DNA of 64,000 nucleotides from NCBI GenBank assembly GCA_019415645.1, contig DXYV01000013.1:1-64000 (forward strand), written 5' to 3'. The translations under genes and the position numbers were made by a program. This DNA is from Clostridiales bacterium (GTDB lineage Bacteria; Bacillota; Clostridia; Oscillospirales; Oscillospiraceae). Shown here in pieces: positions 42,570 to 51,043 of the stretch. Each line of letters begins with the position of its first letter. Positions within the stretch are counted from its first letter, which is position 1. The notes below the pieces were generated by a model, which was not told the DNA's origin, did no database searches, and worked only from the letters and a program-made list of their open reading frames with translations.

Positions 42570-43607
42570 GTGCAGAAAGGAAAACATACCAGACCTTCCG
42601 TGCGCCCGGCCCGCACCGTGGCCAGCCGCCTGCTGAAGGCTTTTTATATCCTGCTGATGGTCCTGTCGGCCCTGATCGTCGTGACTTACTGCCTGTGGAC
42701 CTATGCCATCCAGCCCCCGACTATTGAAGAGCCGCCGGCGGAGACGGCCCCGGCGGAGACCGGTCCCGCGGAAACGGCGCCGGGGGAGACGACGCCCGTG
42801 GAGACCGGGCCGGTGCGGGAGCGGCGGGAGCAGGTCTATACCTGTCTGATTTTCGGCATGGATGACGGGAACGGCAATACGGACACCATTATGGTGGCTA
42901 CCTTTGATGTGCCCAACCAGAAAATCGGCCTGATGTCCATCCCGCGGGATACCGTGGTGCGTCAGGACCGGTCGGCGGCATGGAACAAGATCAACGCCGC
43001 ATATGCCGACGGCGGAGTGGAACAGCTGGACCAGGAGCTGGAGGAGCTGCTGGGGTTCCCTATTGACTACTATGTGAAAATCAAGCTCTCCGCCTTTGAA
43101 AAGCTGGTGGAGTCCGTGGGCGGCGTGTGGTTCGACGTGCCGGTGGACATGGACTATGACGACCCCTATCAGGACCTGCACATCCACATTCCCAAGGGGT
43201 ATCAGCTGCTCAACGGCGAGCAGGCCATGCAGGTGGTGCGCTACCGCCAGAGCAACAGCAACGACAGCTACGGAGACACCGGGCGGGCCAGCACCCAGCA
43301 GGCTTTTATGAAAGCCATGCTCAGCCAGGTGCTGGCGGGGGCAGATCTGGGCTCCATTCCCACACTGGCGGACGTACTGTTCAATTATGTGGAAACGAAC
43401 GCCTCGCTGAACGATATCATTTTCTTCGGCAAATCGCTGCTGGGGGTAGACCTGGATACCGCCCTGTCCACCGCGACCCTTCCGGCGGACTGGCATTCTC
43501 CCTATATGTGGGTGCGCAGTGACGAGGCGCTGGAGTTGATCAACCAGCTGCTCAATCCCTACAACATGGAGATCACTGCTGATATGGTGGAATTTTTCCA
43601 GCGGTAA
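42570..43607 (+). CDS. LytR-CpsA-Psr (LCP) family glycopolymer ligase
   Basis: A 345-residue membrane-anchored protein. One membrane helix (about 22-45), a Pro/Glu/Thr linker with PAET/GET repeats (52-80), then the LCP domain: IFGMDDGNGNTDTIMVATFD near 92-110, SIPRDTVV near 122, NKINAAYADGG, and the lipid-contact VVRYRQSNSNDSYGDTGR near 225. LCP enzymes attach teichoic acid or capsule precursors to peptidoglycan. Start is GTG at 42570 after AGGAACC. Monocistronic. Confidence 0.92.
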   Translation: MQKGKHTRPSVRPARTVASRLLKAFYILLMVLSALIVVTYCLWTYAIQPPTIEEPPAETAPAETGPAETAPGETTPVETGPVRERREQVYTCLIFGMDDGNGNTDTIMVATFDVPNQKIGLMSIPRDTVVRQDRSAAWNKINAAYADGGVEQLDQELEELLGFPIDYYVKIKLSAFEKLVESVGGVWFDVPVDMDYDDPYQDLHIHIPKGYQLLNGEQAMQVVRYRQSNSNDSYGDTGRASTQQAFMKAMLSQVLAGADLGSIPTLADVLFNYVETNASLNDIIFFGKSLLGVDLDTALSTATLPADWHSPYMWVRSDEALELINQLLNPYNMEITADMVEFFQR

Positions 43608-43637
43608 GGGTCACAACAAAAAATTTGTCAGAACGGC

Positions 43638-43665
43638 TTGCAAGATTTTAGGAGGTTGCTATAAT
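43638..43665 (+). promoter_or_regulatory. Promoter of the RidA gene
   Basis: TTGCAA (43638-43643), 16-bp spacer, TATAAT (43660-43665). Confidence 0.75.
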
Positions 43666-43761
43666 AATCTCTGTGGAATAGAACGCTCTGCGGTTTGTTC
43701 GCGCTGTGGATGCAGCATCCTTGGTGGAACGACGCAAGCAGAATTTGATAAGGAGGAACCC

Positions 43762-44139
43762 ATGATGAATCAGACAATTTCCGCGTCCGACGCGCCCGCA
43801 GCTGTGGGCCCCTACTGCCATGCCAAGCTGGCTGGCAATACGCTTTATACCTCCGGCCAGCTGGGCCTGATTCCCGCTACCGGGGAGCTGCCCGCCGGGG
43901 TGGAGGCCCAGGCCAAGCAGGCTTTGGACAACCTGGGTGCGGTGCTCCAGGCGGCTGGCATGGATTTCAGCGATGTGGTCAAGACCACCGTGTTCCTGGC
44001 TGACATCAACGACTTTGCGGCGATCAACGCCATTTACGCCGAGTATTTCACCGGCGAGGCCCCGGCCCGCTCCTGTGTCCAGGTCGCGGCACTGCCGAAG
44101 GGCGCGCTGTTCGAAGTGGAGGCCGTAGCAGTCAAGTAA
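43762..44139 (+). CDS. ridA: RidA family imine/enamine deaminase
   Basis: A 125-residue protein of the YjgF/RidA family that hydrolyses reactive 2-aminoacrylate and related imines. Conserved pieces: GPYCHAKLAGNTLYTSGQLG (14-33), NLGAVLQAAGMDFSDVVKTT, and the C-terminal EYFTGEAPARSCVQVAALPKGALFEVEAVAV, with the substrate-binding Arg in PARSCV. Two adjacent ATGs (43762, 43765) after AAGGAGGAA. It precedes the nucleobase permease but has its own promoter and terminator. Confidence 0.95.
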   Translation: MMNQTISASDAPAAVGPYCHAKLAGNTLYTSGQLGLIPATGELPAGVEAQAKQALDNLGAVLQAAGMDFSDVVKTTVFLADINDFAAINAIYAEYFTGEAPARSCVQVAALPKGALFEVEAVAVK

Positions 44140-44181
44140 GGCGAATCGGCAGAACACACAACAAAATACAGCAAACTGCAC

Positions 44182-44222
44182 AAAACACGACTGGGATTTT
44201 TGGGCCTCAGTCGTGTTTTTTT
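44182..44222 (+). terminator. Intrinsic terminator of ridA
   Basis: Twelve-base arms (AAAACACGACTG/CAGTCGTGTTTT) followed by a T run. Confidence 0.9.
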
Positions 44223-44224
44223 CC

Positions 44225-44253
44225 TTGCTTTTGAACGGTAAATGGAGTATAGT
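44225..44253 (+). promoter_or_regulatory. Promoter of the nucleobase permease gene
   Basis: TTGCTT (44225-44230), 17-bp spacer, TATAGT (44248-44253). It begins 5 bp after the ridA terminator stem. The leader is only about 48 bases, too short for a purine riboswitch. Confidence 0.6.
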
Positions 44254-44307
44254 GAGGTTGCAAAAGAAAATATTTCAGCTATAAAAAATAATTGTGAGGT
44301 GCTTGAC

Positions 44308-45699
44308 ATGGAGAAGCAGAGACAGGCAGCCAAGGGCTCTATCTTCTCATATACCGGCATCCCGCCCGCGGGACAGCTGATTCCCCTCGGCTTACAGCAT
44401 GTGGTAGCTGCTGTGGTAGGCGTGATCACGCCGGCCATCCTGATTTCCGGGACCTGTAACCTGTCCACGGAGGACCAGACGCTGCTGATTCAGGTCTCCC
44501 TGATCATGACGGCACTGGCAACGCTGTTGCAGCTGTTTCCCGTTCTGGGCCGTATCGGCGCCCGCCTGCCAGTCATTATGGGCGTGAGCTTTGCCTATGT
44601 GCCCACGCTTCAGGCCATCGGCATGGATTTTGGCTTGCCGGCCATTCTGGGCGCGGAGCTGGTAGGCGGTATTGTGGCCATCCTGTTCGGTATCTTTGTC
44701 AAGCAGATTCGCGTCCTGTTCCCGCCCTTGGTGACCGGGACCGTGATTTTTACCATCGGCCTGTCCCTCTATCCCACAGCGATCCGGTACATGGCCGGCG
44801 GCGCGGGCAGCGACCAGTTTGGCTCCTGGCAGAACTGGCTGGTGGCGGGAATTACCCTGGTGGTGGTCTTTATCCTCCAAAACTATCCCAAGGGTGTGCT
44901 CAAGCTGGGCTCCATCCTGTGGGGAATGATTATAGGCTATTTGGTGGCGCTGCCCATGGGTATGGTCAACTTTGACAGCGTCCAGACGGCCGGCTGGTTC
45001 CAGGCTCCGCTGCCTGGCCATTTTGAGATCCAGTTTGTCCCGGCGGCCTGTGTCTCCATGGCCATCATGTATATCGTCAACTCGGTCCAGACCATCGGCG
45101 ATCTGTCCTCCACCACCCTGGGCGGCATGGACCGCCTGCCCACGAATAAGGAACTGTCCGGCGGAATCATCGGCCAGGGAATCATGAGCGTGATCGGGGC
45201 CTTTTTCGGCGGCCTGCCTGTGGCCTCGTACAGCCAGAACGTGGGAATCGTGACTGTGAACAAGGTCATTAACCGGGCTGTGTTTACGCTGGCCGCCGGG
45301 GTGCTGCTGGTGGCGGGCTTCCTGCCCAAATTCGCCGCGGTGCTCACCACCATTCCCCAGGCCGTCATCGGAGGCGCTACGCTGTCCGTATTTGCCACCA
45401 TCACCATGACGGGAATCCGTATGATTACCTCCAGCAAGTTCACCATGCGCAATTCCACGGTGGTGGGCCTGTCGGTGGCCCTGGGCGTGGGTGTGACCAC
45501 GGTGGGCACCGGCTGTCTGGCCGGCTTCCCCGATTGGGTGGGCCAGGTGTTCGGCAGTTCGTCCGTGGTGATCTCCACGCTGGTGGCCATCGCCCTCAAC
45601 CTGATCCTGCCCAAGGACCCGCCGGAGGATCAGGAGGTAGTGGCGGTCAAGCTGGAGGCCGATGAGGCCATGATCGCGGATACTTCCAATGATAAGTGA
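44308..45699 (+). CDS. NCS2 family uracil/xanthine permease
   Basis: A 463-residue nucleobase:cation symporter of the NCS2 family with about 14 membrane segments. Family landmarks: PLGLQHVVAAVVG (about 22-35), the motif GAFFGGLPVASYSQNVGIV near 295, and MTGIRMITS near 370. Reads as the purine/xanthine branch, though uracil cannot be excluded. ATG at 44308 is preferred over an upstream ATG that lies in the promoter. It may feed the ssnA-ygfK purine pathway 15 kb away, which is speculation. Confidence 0.92.
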   Translation: MEKQRQAAKGSIFSYTGIPPAGQLIPLGLQHVVAAVVGVITPAILISGTCNLSTEDQTLLIQVSLIMTALATLLQLFPVLGRIGARLPVIMGVSFAYVPTLQAIGMDFGLPAILGAELVGGIVAILFGIFVKQIRVLFPPLVTGTVIFTIGLSLYPTAIRYMAGGAGSDQFGSWQNWLVAGITLVVVFILQNYPKGVLKLGSILWGMIIGYLVALPMGMVNFDSVQTAGWFQAPLPGHFEIQFVPAACVSMAIMYIVNSVQTIGDLSSTTLGGMDRLPTNKELSGGIIGQGIMSVIGAFFGGLPVASYSQNVGIVTVNKVINRAVFTLAAGVLLVAGFLPKFAAVLTTIPQAVIGGATLSVFATITMTGIRMITSSKFTMRNSTVVGLSVALGVGVTTVGTGCLAGFPDWVGQVFGSSSVVISTLVAIALNLILPKDPPEDQEVVAVKLEADEAMIADTSNDK

Positions 45700-45710
45700 C
45701 CACTCCTTTC

Positions 45711-45755
45711 CCAAAGAGAAGGGGGGGCTGCGCTGCAGTCCCCCCTTCTCTTTGG
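45711..45755 (+). terminator. Hairpin terminator of the permease gene
   Basis: Sixteen-base perfect arms (45711-45726, 45740-45755) with a 13-base loop; the T tract after it is short and its 3' foot abuts the -35 box of the next promoter. Confidence 0.75.
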
Positions 45756-45784
45756 TTTACAGGGCGGGAAAGTTGGAGTATAAT
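45756..45784 (+). promoter_or_regulatory. Promoter of the NusG-II/Gx transporter genes
   Basis: TTTACA (45756-45761), 17-bp spacer, TATAAT (45779-45784). An in-frame ATG inside the -10 box (45783) is thereby ruled out as start of the next gene. Confidence 0.8.
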
Positions 45785-45815
45785 GGATAAAACGGACGGG
45801 GGAGCGGCAAAAAGC

Positions 45816-46202
45816 ATGCGATCAACAAGATTTTGGGTGATACTCATTGGGGGGATTCTGGTGGCGGCGGCCGCACTCTCCTTCTGGCTGCTGCAGGGGC
45901 AGACCGATGGCACGGTGGCTCGCGTTTACCAGAACGGGGTGTGCATCAAGACCATCGACCTGTCCGCTGTGACGGAACCTTATTCCTTCCCGGTGGAATG
46001 GGAGGACGGCGGCTGCAACATCATATCCGTGGAGCCTGGCCAAATCTGCGTGTCCGAGGCGGACTGCCCGGATCAGGTCTGCGTCCGGCAGGGGTGGATC
46101 TCCAACAGCGTGGCGCCCATTGCCTGTCTGCCCCACCGGCTGGTGATCGAGATCTCCGACTCCGGAGAAGAGGAGCCGGGTGTGGATGCGGCCGTGGGAT
46201 AG
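45816..46202 (+). CDS. NusG domain II-containing membrane-anchored protein
   Basis: A 128-residue protein with one N-terminal membrane helix (about 5-25, FWVILIGGILVAAAALSFWLL) and an extracytoplasmic NusG-II domain, including the cysteine block CVSEADCPDQVCVRQGWIS and CLPHRLVIEI. Such proteins usually sit next to Gx transporters or flavin-transfer (ApbE) genes in Clostridia. ATG at 45816 follows GGGGGAGC. The next gene starts 10 bp after its stop. Confidence 0.82.
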   Translation: MRSTRFWVILIGGILVAAAALSFWLLQGQTDGTVARVYQNGVCIKTIDLSAVTEPYSFPVEWEDGGCNIISVEPGQICVSEADCPDQVCVRQGWISNSVAPIACLPHRLVIEISDSGEEEPGVDAAVG

Positions 46203-46212
46203 GAGGATGCGC

Positions 46213-46713
46213 ATGAAGGCGAAAAAGCTCACCCGCATGGCGCTGCTGACCGCTATTGCGCTCATTCTCTTCCTGGTGGAGGCCCAGCTTCCGCCTCTGG
46301 CGCCCATCCCGGGCATCAAGCTGGGCCTGGCCAACGTGATCACGGTGTATGCTATGTTTGTGCTCTCGCCGGGTGATACGCTGCTGATCCTGCTGTGCCG
46401 CGTGTTCCTGGGCAGCGTGTTTTCCGGCCAGATGATGAACCTGTTTTACAGTCTGGGAGGCGGACTGCTGTGCTGGCTGGCCATGCTGGTGCTGCGGCGG
46501 GTAGTCTCCCGGCGGCAGGTCTGGGTGTGCAGCGTGATCGGAGCCATGTGCCACAACATCGGGCAGATACTGGTGGCCATCTGGATGACCCGAACCCCCA
46601 GCTTGATCGTGTATCTGCCGGTCCTGCTGGTCAGCGGAATCCTCACCGGGCTGTTTACCGGCCTGGTAGCTCAATTTGTGCTCCAGCGGCTGGAAGGAGC
46701 ACAGAAGTCATGA
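46213..46713 (+). CDS. Gx transporter family protein (heptaprenyl diphosphate synthase component I-like)
   Basis: A 166-residue membrane protein with about five helices, of the Gx transporter/HepS-I-like family. Typical early motif: ALILFLVEAQLPPLAPIPGIKLGLANV, given here as VEAQLPPLAPIPGIKLGLAN. The function is poorly known; association with NusG-II proteins is common. ATG at 46213 has AGGAGG 6 bases upstream; an ATG at 46207 touches the AGGAGG. Confidence 0.85.
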   Translation: MKAKKLTRMALLTAIALILFLVEAQLPPLAPIPGIKLGLANVITVYAMFVLSPGDTLLILLCRVFLGSVFSGQMMNLFYSLGGGLLCWLAMLVLRRVVSRRQVWVCSVIGAMCHNIGQILVAIWMTRTPSLIVYLPVLLVSGILTGLFTGLVAQFVLQRLEGAQKS

Positions 46714-46724
46714 CCAAAGAAACA

Positions 46725-46769
46725 GCCCCGCACCGCGGTCTCGGTTGAGACTGCGGCGCGGGGCCGTTT
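46725..46769. terminator. Terminator between convergent genes
   Basis: Long stem (GCCCCGC-CCGC/GCGG-GCGGGGC, one bulge pair, plus inner GTCTC/GAGAC) followed by CGTTT. Confidence 0.8.
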
Positions 46770-46772
46770 GAT

Positions 46773-47411
46773 TCAGGCATCCGTGTCAGACTCCTCCTCC
46801 GGTTCGGGGAGGTGCTTGCGGAAGGCACGCTCCACAAACAGAGAAAACAGCCATGCTGCCGCGCAGGGCTCGACCAGCAGAAGGAAGGGAAAGCGCAGAC
46901 AGAGCGTCACGCCGCCCAGCAGAATCGCCACCAGCGCGACAGTGGAGGGCAGGTGGGCCAGAGTGAACTGAAAGGCGGTAAAGCTCAGGCCGCGGAAGGA
47001 GAAGGTGAACCGGGAGAGCAGAGGGAACAGCCAGCAGGCCGCGCCCACCGGAAGGACCAGCGCGATTCCATAGGCGATGGCGGGCACGGCCATGGAGGGA
47101 CGCTCCAGAGCGACGGCGTAGAGGATGCGGTAGCCGGTAAAGGCTACCCAGAGAAAGACGCCCCACACCAGGGTTGTCAGAGCAGACAGCTTGAATTCCG
47201 CCTTGAAGGTGCGGAAAAAGCGCGCGTAAGGCTGGGCCTCGCCGCCGCGGACGCAGTGGGCCACGGAATCATAGAGCGCGGTGGTGGCGGCGCCCAGCGT
47301 GAACAGCGGCAGGCTGAGGAAGGTCCAGAGCAGACTCAGGGCAAGCACGTCAGTCAGCTTGCCCAACCAGCTCCAATAGGAGTTGGTTGGATCAAAAAAG
47401 CGGCCGGACAT
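46773..47411 (-). CDS. DUF624 (YesL-like) family membrane protein
   Basis: A 212-residue protein with five or six membrane helices, beginning FFDPTNSYWSWLGKLTDVLALSLLW in DUF624 style. YesL-like proteins are commonly encoded with carbohydrate ABC transporters; no mechanism is established. It starts 4 bp after the SGNH hydrolase gene stop region and is the last gene of the leftward sialic acid arm. Confidence 0.85.
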   Translation of the reverse strand: MSGRFFDPTNSYWSWLGKLTDVLALSLLWTFLSLPLFTLGAATTALYDSVAHCVRGGEAQPYARFFRTFKAEFKLSALTTLVWGVFLWVAFTGYRILYAVALERPSMAVPAIAYGIALVLPVGAACWLFPLLSRFTFSFRGLSFTAFQFTLAHLPSTVALVAILLGGVTLCLRFPFLLLVEPCAAAWLFSLFVERAFRKHLPEPEEESDTDA

Positions 47412-47415
47412 AGGC

Positions 47416-48072
47416 TTACACCAACGCGGGCACCAGCCGCGCCAGAGCGCCGGCCAGCTGTGCGTGTCCGCGGCAGGTCAGGTGCATGAAGTCCGCCGTA
47501 TTGTATTCCCCCACTTCTCCTGCGTCGAAGAAGTGACAGCCCAGCCGCTGGGCGGTCTCCCGATAGAGCGGGGGCAGAGCCCGGGCTTTTTCCACGCAGC
47601 CACGGCCCATGGTGGCGGCCACGGCGCTGGTCTCCAGGCCGGCGCCAATGGGCGGCGGAGCGAGGACCAGGAGGTTGGGACCGCGCTGGCCCCAGCAGGA
47701 GGGCTCGCTCTGGGCTTTGCGAATCAACCGCTCCAGCCCCAGGGCAATGCAGGCGGCGGATGCGCCGAAGCGCTCCTTCACGTCATTGGTGCCGAGCATG
47801 AGAATCAAAAGCTCCACCGGCGCGTGGGACCGCAGGCAGGGCGACAGATACCCCAGGGCGGACAGCCCCTCTTCGAGGGGATCGTCGAATACGGTGGTGC
47901 GGCCGGTCAGACCCTCCTCATACACCAGATAGTCCGGGCCCAGAGCGGACTGAAGCAGACAGGGCCAGCGCTCCGCCTCGTTGAAGCGGTCGCCGCCGTC
48001 GGCGCAGTCGGAGGGGTCGGCGCAGTATCCGTGTGTATTGGAGTCCCCCAGGCAGACAATGTGCTTTTTCAT
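47416..48072 (-). CDS. SGNH/GDSL hydrolase (candidate sialate O-acetylesterase)
   Basis: A 218-residue esterase. Block I CLGDSNTHGY (7-16, Ser nucleophile), block III LMLGTNDVK (Asn), block V DFMHLTCRGH (Asp-x-x-His). It has no signal peptide, so it acts in the cytoplasm. RBS GGGAGG. It lies in the same leftward unit as the ROK kinase; deacetylating O-acetyl sialic acid or aminosugar after import is a reasonable guess. An arylesterase-like role is the alternative. Confidence 0.85.
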   Translation of the reverse strand: MKKHIVCLGDSNTHGYCADPSDCADGGDRFNEAERWPCLLQSALGPDYLVYEEGLTGRTTVFDDPLEEGLSALGYLSPCLRSHAPVELLILMLGTNDVKERFGASAACIALGLERLIRKAQSEPSCWGQRGPNLLVLAPPPIGAGLETSAVAATMGRGCVEKARALPPLYRETAQRLGCHFFDAGEVGEYNTADFMHLTCRGHAQLAGALARLVPALV

Positions 48073-48151
48073 TGGATTTCGGGACCTCCCTTGGTAGAAC
48101 AATGACCTTGCGGGACCAGGCGGCCCCGCAAGGTCAGGGGTTCGGGCGCGT

Positions 48152-49531
48152 TTACTTTTTGAGCTCAGGCAGAGAGGCCGCGGCAGCGGACTGACCCACC
48201 CGGCGGAACTTCTCGTCAGGCAGGGAGGGGAAGATCTTACCGGACAGCTCGGGGTACTCGTCGGCCAGGACCGCCTTGCAGGTGTCCAAAATCAAGTCGC
48301 CGCCCTTGCCGGACATGACACGGCCCAGCAGCAGAACGTGCTTGAAGTGATAGTAGTCGTAATACAGAGCCAGGGCGTGGGCCAGATAGACGCCGATGGA
48401 GGAGTAGATGTCCACAGCGCGGGCATCACCCTGCTCCATCAGGCCCTGGACCACCTTGAGCTTCTCGGCGGGGGAGAGGGACTCGTCCAGCTCGATTCCG
48501 GCGGCAGGCGCCAGCTTGATGACCGAATCCTGGGAGAAATACTTCACGCCGCAGCCGATGTCGCCCGACCACTCATCCACCATGGCGCCGGGGGCGGCGT
48601 CCACGGGCATGAAAGCCAGCTCGTTGAGCCAGCCGGTGATGTTGCCGTTCTCGTCCACGTAGCCCACGGCCTCGCTGGTGCCCATGGCGATGCCCAGCAC
48701 GTTGTTGTCGTCCAGGCTCATGGCGCCGGCCAGCGCGGACACGTCGCCGTCGTTGCACACCACGATGGGCACGTCGCCGATCTCCTTGGCGGCCCGGATA
48801 TAGATGTCCTTCACCTTGGCGTCGAACAGGTCCTTGGGCACCTTCAGGAACAGGGAGGCTACCATGGTGCGGTTCTCAATATAGATGCCGGCGGAGGAGA
48901 CGCCAATGGCATCCACCCGGGGCATATGGGCGGCGGCGGACTTCATGGCGTCCACGATGCCCTGGAAGTGGTAGTCCGGGTCCTCGGTGATTTTGGGGAA
49001 CCACACGACCTCCTCCGAAAAGACGCTCTCGCCGTCGATGACCGCAGACACCTTGCGGTCGGAGCCGCCGGCGTCAAAGCCAATGCGGCAGCCATCCAGA
49101 TGGCGGCCGATGGCCTGGGGATTGTTTTTCTCCGCAGGCAGTTCCTGGCAGGAGACTACCTCGAAGGGCTTCTCATAGACACCGCTCATGAATTCGGCGT
49201 CAAAGGCGCGGCTGCCGCCGGGGGCATAGGCCGCCTTAATGGTCAGATACACGTCCTCGTCGCCGCAGATATAGACCTTAAAGCCGCCCTTGACCCAGAG
49301 CAGGCTCTTGACCAGACGGTCTACATAATAGAGGTCAGCGTCCCGCTTGTCCGGGGTGCCGTGGATAAACGTGCGGGTCACAGCCATCTGGCCGGAGGCC
49401 CGTTCCACAGCGATGCCCAGGGGCTTTTTCGCCTCCTTCAGGAACGCCTGATTGAAGAGATACAGCGGGGTATAGTCGGGGTCCAGCTTGGGGGAGTGCT
49501 TGGGCGTTACTTCGATGCCAAAACGGTTCAT
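48152..49531 (-). CDS. ROK-like sugar kinase (candidate GlcNAc/ManNAc kinase)
   Basis: A 459-residue cytosolic protein with an actin-type ATPase fold: an N-terminal extra domain (about 1-155), then RIGFDAGGSDRKVSAVIDG (phosphate-1), DAIGVSSAGIYIENRT, VCNDGDVSALAGAMSL, NNVLGIAMGTSEAVGYVD, and VLLLGRVMSGKGGD near the end. Longer than normal ROK kinases (about 300 residues). Genomic position beside epimerase, lyase and NagB suggests it phosphorylates GlcNAc (after epimerisation) or ManNAc. ATG at 49531 follows GGAGG by 8 bases; an upstream in-frame start lacks such spacing. Divergent from the epimerase gene. Confidence 0.82.
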   Translation of the reverse strand: MNRFGIEVTPKHSPKLDPDYTPLYLFNQAFLKEAKKPLGIAVERASGQMAVTRTFIHGTPDKRDADLYYVDRLVKSLLWVKGGFKVYICGDEDVYLTIKAAYAPGGSRAFDAEFMSGVYEKPFEVVSCQELPAEKNNPQAIGRHLDGCRIGFDAGGSDRKVSAVIDGESVFSEEVVWFPKITEDPDYHFQGIVDAMKSAAAHMPRVDAIGVSSAGIYIENRTMVASLFLKVPKDLFDAKVKDIYIRAAKEIGDVPIVVCNDGDVSALAGAMSLDDNNVLGIAMGTSEAVGYVDENGNITGWLNELAFMPVDAAPGAMVDEWSGDIGCGVKYFSQDSVIKLAPAAGIELDESLSPAEKLKVVQGLMEQGDARAVDIYSSIGVYLAHALALYYDYYHFKHVLLLGRVMSGKGGDLILDTCKAVLADEYPELSGKIFPSLPDEKFRRVGQSAAAASLPELKK

Positions 49532-49615
49532 GTCAGGTACCTCCATCCTAGTTTACAGGGCTCCTCTCGGGCCTTCAGCCGGCCGCGCACAGTGCGCGAA
49601 CACGCTTTCGCAGGT

Positions 49616-49644
49616 ATCATACCACGGGAAACGCGGAATGTCAC
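49616..49644 (-). promoter_or_regulatory. Promoter of the ROK-SGNH-DUF624 unit
   Basis: On the minus strand GTGACA (49639-49644), 17-bp spacer, TATGAT (49616-49621). Confidence 0.7.
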
Positions 49645-49662
49645 CCCTTTTCCATCGAAAAA

Positions 49663-49677
49663 TGATAAAAAATTTCA
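49663..49677. promoter_or_regulatory. Candidate RpiR operator 1
   Basis: TGATAAAAAATTTCA, one mismatch from TGAAA-N5-TTTCA, between the divergent ROK and epimerase promoters. Confidence 0.45.
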
Positions 49678-49690
49678 CCAAAGTTTCTTG

Positions 49691-49719
49691 TTGAAAAATA
49701 CTTTCGACGATGGTACAAT
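49691..49719 (+). promoter_or_regulatory. Promoter of epimerase-rpiR with candidate operator 2
   Basis: TTGAAA (49691-49696), 17-bp spacer, TACAAT (49714-49719). The sequence TGAAAAATACTTTCG (49692-49706) overlaps the -35 box and fits TGAAA-N5-TTTCA with one mismatch, so a repressor there would block the polymerase. Confidence 0.75.
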
Positions 49720-49798
49720 GGGAGCGAAGCCTGTGAAAGTTCACCATAAGAACTAGTAATTCATGGAAATTATAACAAACAGAAAGGCGAGGATCAAG

Positions 49799-51004
49799 AT
49801 GGATCGGACAAAACTGCAGCAGACCCGGGAATGGGTCCGGGCAGAGCTGGCGCGCAGCGTGAAGTTCTGGCTGGAGCACGGGATGGACCCGGTCAACGGC
49901 GGAGTCTATACCTGCCTGGACCGGAAGGGCGAGATTTTTTCCACCGACAAGAGCGTCTGGATGCAGGGACGCTGCGGATGGACGTTCGCCTACCTGTGCC
50001 ATGTGTACGGGGTAAAGGACGAGTGGCTGGCCGCCAGCAAGAGCTGCCTGGATTTCCTGGAGGCGCACTGCATCAACCGGGCGGCGGGCAACCGCATGTA
50101 TTTCACCGTTACGGCCGACGGCAAGCCCCTGCGCCAGCGCCGCTACTGCTTCTCCGAGGGCTTTTACTGCATCGCCAACGCCGAGTATTACGGCGTGACC
50201 GGCGAGAAGGAGTGCCTGGAACGGGCCCGCGCGGCCTATGAGCTGATCTGGGAGCTGAACAACGGCCTGATCAAGGACCCCACCGGACTGGGCCCCAAGG
50301 GAATCCCGGAGACCCGCTCCGGCCGCACCTTGGCCGATCCCATGATTTACCTGAACATTACCGCCGTGATGCGCCGGGTGGACCCGGAGCACCGCGCCCT
50401 GTACGACGAGCGGGGCCGGGCCTGCACGGATCAGATCTTCCGCTATCACTTCAAGCCTGAGCTGGGCTGCACCCTGGAGAACGTGGGTCCCAACGGCGAG
50501 TTCCGCGGCGAGGTCACCGAGGGCCGGGTGGTCAATCCGGGCCACGACATCGAGTGCTCCTGGTTCATTATGGAGGAGGCCAACCTCCGGGGCGACAAGG
50601 AGCTCCATCAAAAGGCGCAGAAGGTCTTTGACCAGGCTATCCAGGCCGGCTGGGACCAGGAGTACGGCGGCTTGCTCTACTTTATCGACTGCCTGGGCAA
50701 GCCCCCTGAGGCCTATGAGCACGACATGAAGCTGTGGTGGCCCCACAACGAGACCCTCATCGCCTCCAGCATGCTTTACCGGGATACCGGCGATGAGAAA
50801 TATCTGAATTGGTTCGACAAGACGGTGGAGTACTGTAAGACGTATTTTGCAGATCCGGAATACGGAGAATGGTACGGTTATCTGCGCCGGGACGGCAAGC
50901 CCACCGAACCGCCCTGCAAGGGCTCGACCTTCAAGGGCCCCTTCCATGTGCCCCGCTCCCTGATCATGGTGGATACCATCCTGGGACAGATCTTGGACGC
51001 GTAA
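49799..51004 (+). CDS. N-acylglucosamine 2-epimerase (AGE/RnBP family)
   Basis: A 401-residue (alpha/alpha)6-barrel epimerase interconverting ManNAc and GlcNAc. Family motifs: FWLEHGMDPVNGGVYTCLD (about 18-36), MQGRCGWTFAYL (60s), the catalytic His region FNPGHDIECSW here as VVNPGHDIECSWF (about 243-255), and KLWWPHNETLIAS (about 315). Length fits. ATG at 49799 after GGCGAGGA. It probably turns ManNAc from the lyase into GlcNAc, avoiding a separate ManNAc kinase and 6-P epimerase. rpiR follows 39 bp later. Confidence 0.93.
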   Translation: MDRTKLQQTREWVRAELARSVKFWLEHGMDPVNGGVYTCLDRKGEIFSTDKSVWMQGRCGWTFAYLCHVYGVKDEWLAASKSCLDFLEAHCINRAAGNRMYFTVTADGKPLRQRRYCFSEGFYCIANAEYYGVTGEKECLERARAAYELIWELNNGLIKDPTGLGPKGIPETRSGRTLADPMIYLNITAVMRRVDPEHRALYDERGRACTDQIFRYHFKPELGCTLENVGPNGEFRGEVTEGRVVNPGHDIECSWFIMEEANLRGDKELHQKAQKVFDQAIQAGWDQEYGGLLYFIDCLGKPPEAYEHDMKLWWPHNETLIASSMLYRDTGDEKYLNWFDKTVEYCKTYFADPEYGEWYGYLRRDGKPTEPPCKGSTFKGPFHVPRSLIMVDTILGQILDA

Positions 51005-51043
51005 GGGCGATATGGCCCATTCCGCGGGGAAAAGGAGAGGCCT

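Noticed and set aside
44254..44307. Purine riboswitch in front of the NCS2 permease
   Set aside because: The leader is about 48 bases and lacks the conserved three-way junction; only a short spacer is present.
45783..45815. Upstream ATG at 45783 for the NusG-II protein
   Set aside because: It lies inside a TATAAT -10 box; the ATG at 45816 has a good ribosome binding site and begins directly before the membrane helix.
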